From the NCBI GenBank assembly GCA_020851555.1, contig JADZCM010000035.1, forward strand, positions 1 to 64,000: a stretch of DNA of 64,000 bases, written 5' to 3'. Shown here one piece after another: positions 63,603 through 64,000 of this stretch (within the stretch, counting starts at the first letter, position 1; each line of letters starts with the position of its first letter). This stretch comes from Bryobacterales bacterium. Lineage in GTDB: Bacteria > Acidobacteriota > Terriglobia > Bryobacterales > Bryobacteraceae. The notes under the pieces are model-generated. The model was given only the letters and a program-made list of their open reading frames with translations. It was not told the DNA's origin and made no database searches. A program made the position numbers and the translations under genes.

Positions 63603-64000
63603 GGCCTGAGCTTCGCGACGAACAACCGGTGTACGCGCCGGCCGGCGCTGAGTTCGGGGTGAAAGGTGGCGGCCAGGTGAAGGCCCTGTTCCATCAGGAC
63701 CGGATCGCCGTTGTACCGCGCCAGGACGCGCACGCCGGGGCCGGCGGTCCGGACGATGGGGGCACGGATGAAGACGGCTTCCAGAGGGCCGCCCTCTGCA
63801 TCTTCGATGCGGACAACGCGGCTCTGGACTTGCCGCCCGTAAGCGTTACGCTCCACCTCGAAGTCCATCAGCCCCAGGCATTCCTGCTCCGGCCGGGTGA
63901 CGCGGCGCGCCAGCAGGATGGCGCCGGCGCAGGTGCCGAATACCGGCCGCTGCCGCCCAAAACGGCGCAACGGCTCCCACAGCTTCTCGTCCTTGAGCAG
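63599..64000 (-). CDS. pdxT: Pyridoxal 5'-phosphate synthase glutaminase PdxT (partial, N-terminus outside window)
   Basis: The visible C-terminal 133 residues hold the nucleophile Cys in VFGTCAGAILLA, LGLMDFEVERNAYGRQVQS, and the catalytic His-Glu in ATFHPELS. PdxT feeds ammonia to PdxS in PLP synthesis. The reading frame continues past base 64000 (LLKDEKLWEPLRRF), so the gene starts outside. pdxS would be expected beyond the edge. Confidence 0.93.
   Translation of the reverse strand: MLKDEKLWEPLRRFGRQRPVFGTCAGAILLARRVTRPEQECLGLMDFEVERNAYGRQVQSRVVRIEDAEGGPLEAVFIRAPIVRTAGPGVRVLARYNGDPVLMEQGLHLAATFHPELSAGRRVHRLFVAKLRP

Overview
This window is about 64 kb of high-GC bacterial chromosome, with about 60 protein genes and one tRNA. 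The gene content suggests an Acidobacteriota genome of the Solibacter/Bryobacter type: many Tat-type exported enzymes, Cys-type sulfatases, putative-Ig repeat proteins, DUF4384 proteins beside an exported caspase, and a T2SS/T4P-like cluster with a Gly-rich pseudopilin-like protein. That placement is inference from gene content; no rRNA gene is present.

Layout. 1-3207: a partial gene end, a penicillin-binding transpeptidase, and the rplU-rpmA-obg operon (minus strand). 3208-9145: a truncated IS110 transposase, three sulfatases joined by ATGA overlaps, a gene-free stretch with short repeats, and tRNA-Gly(GCC); this has the shape of an acquired island. 9278-17938: a CsgG-like protein, a LolA-like protein, and a GspF/GspE/PilM/PilN/PilO/PilP-like secretion or pilus assembly set ending in a pseudopilin-like protein. 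18009-20755: a small exported protein and a GH3 glucosidase. 20739-25475 (minus): an overlapping set of exported TIM-barrel protein, dehydrogenase small subunit, GMC oxidoreductase, nine-heme cytochrome c and DUF2911 protein, probably an extracytoplasmic oxidation chain. 25548-30018: an exported propeller-like protein, a universal stress protein, a stand-alone GMP-synthetase-type ATP pyrophosphatase, an OmpH/Skp chaperone and PII, with a sigma-54-like promoter before PII.

30103-35238 (minus): a complete ISC iron-sulfur operon, iscR-iscS-iscU-iscA-hscB-hscA-iscX, without fdx. A consensus-like promoter overlaps an IscR-type palindrome. 35496-40932: a methyltransferase, an alkaline phosphatase, a five-repeat putative-Ig protein and a propeller-like protein. 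40950-45323: an exported module of an Ig-like anchored protein, two DUF4384 proteins and a caspase-PEGA-TPR protein. 45333-54790: a YceH-family protein, then (minus strand) a partial type VI secretion locus with a methyltransferase, tssK, tssL, tssM and a transmembrane Ser/Thr kinase carrying an FGE-like domain. 54840-59052: an exported FAH-family enzyme, an ABC-2 exporter pair and an exported enolase-superfamily enzyme. 59113-64000: lexA with a probable leaderless promoter, glgA, thioredoxin, a TPR protein, a small YHS/TRASH membrane protein, arsC-like, and partial pdxT.

The most promising material for something undescribed is the exported caspase/DUF4384 module beside the type VI locus, the nine-heme GMC chain, and the reduced secretion/pilus cluster. 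All functional calls come from reading the translated sequence and recognising motifs; no database search was run.
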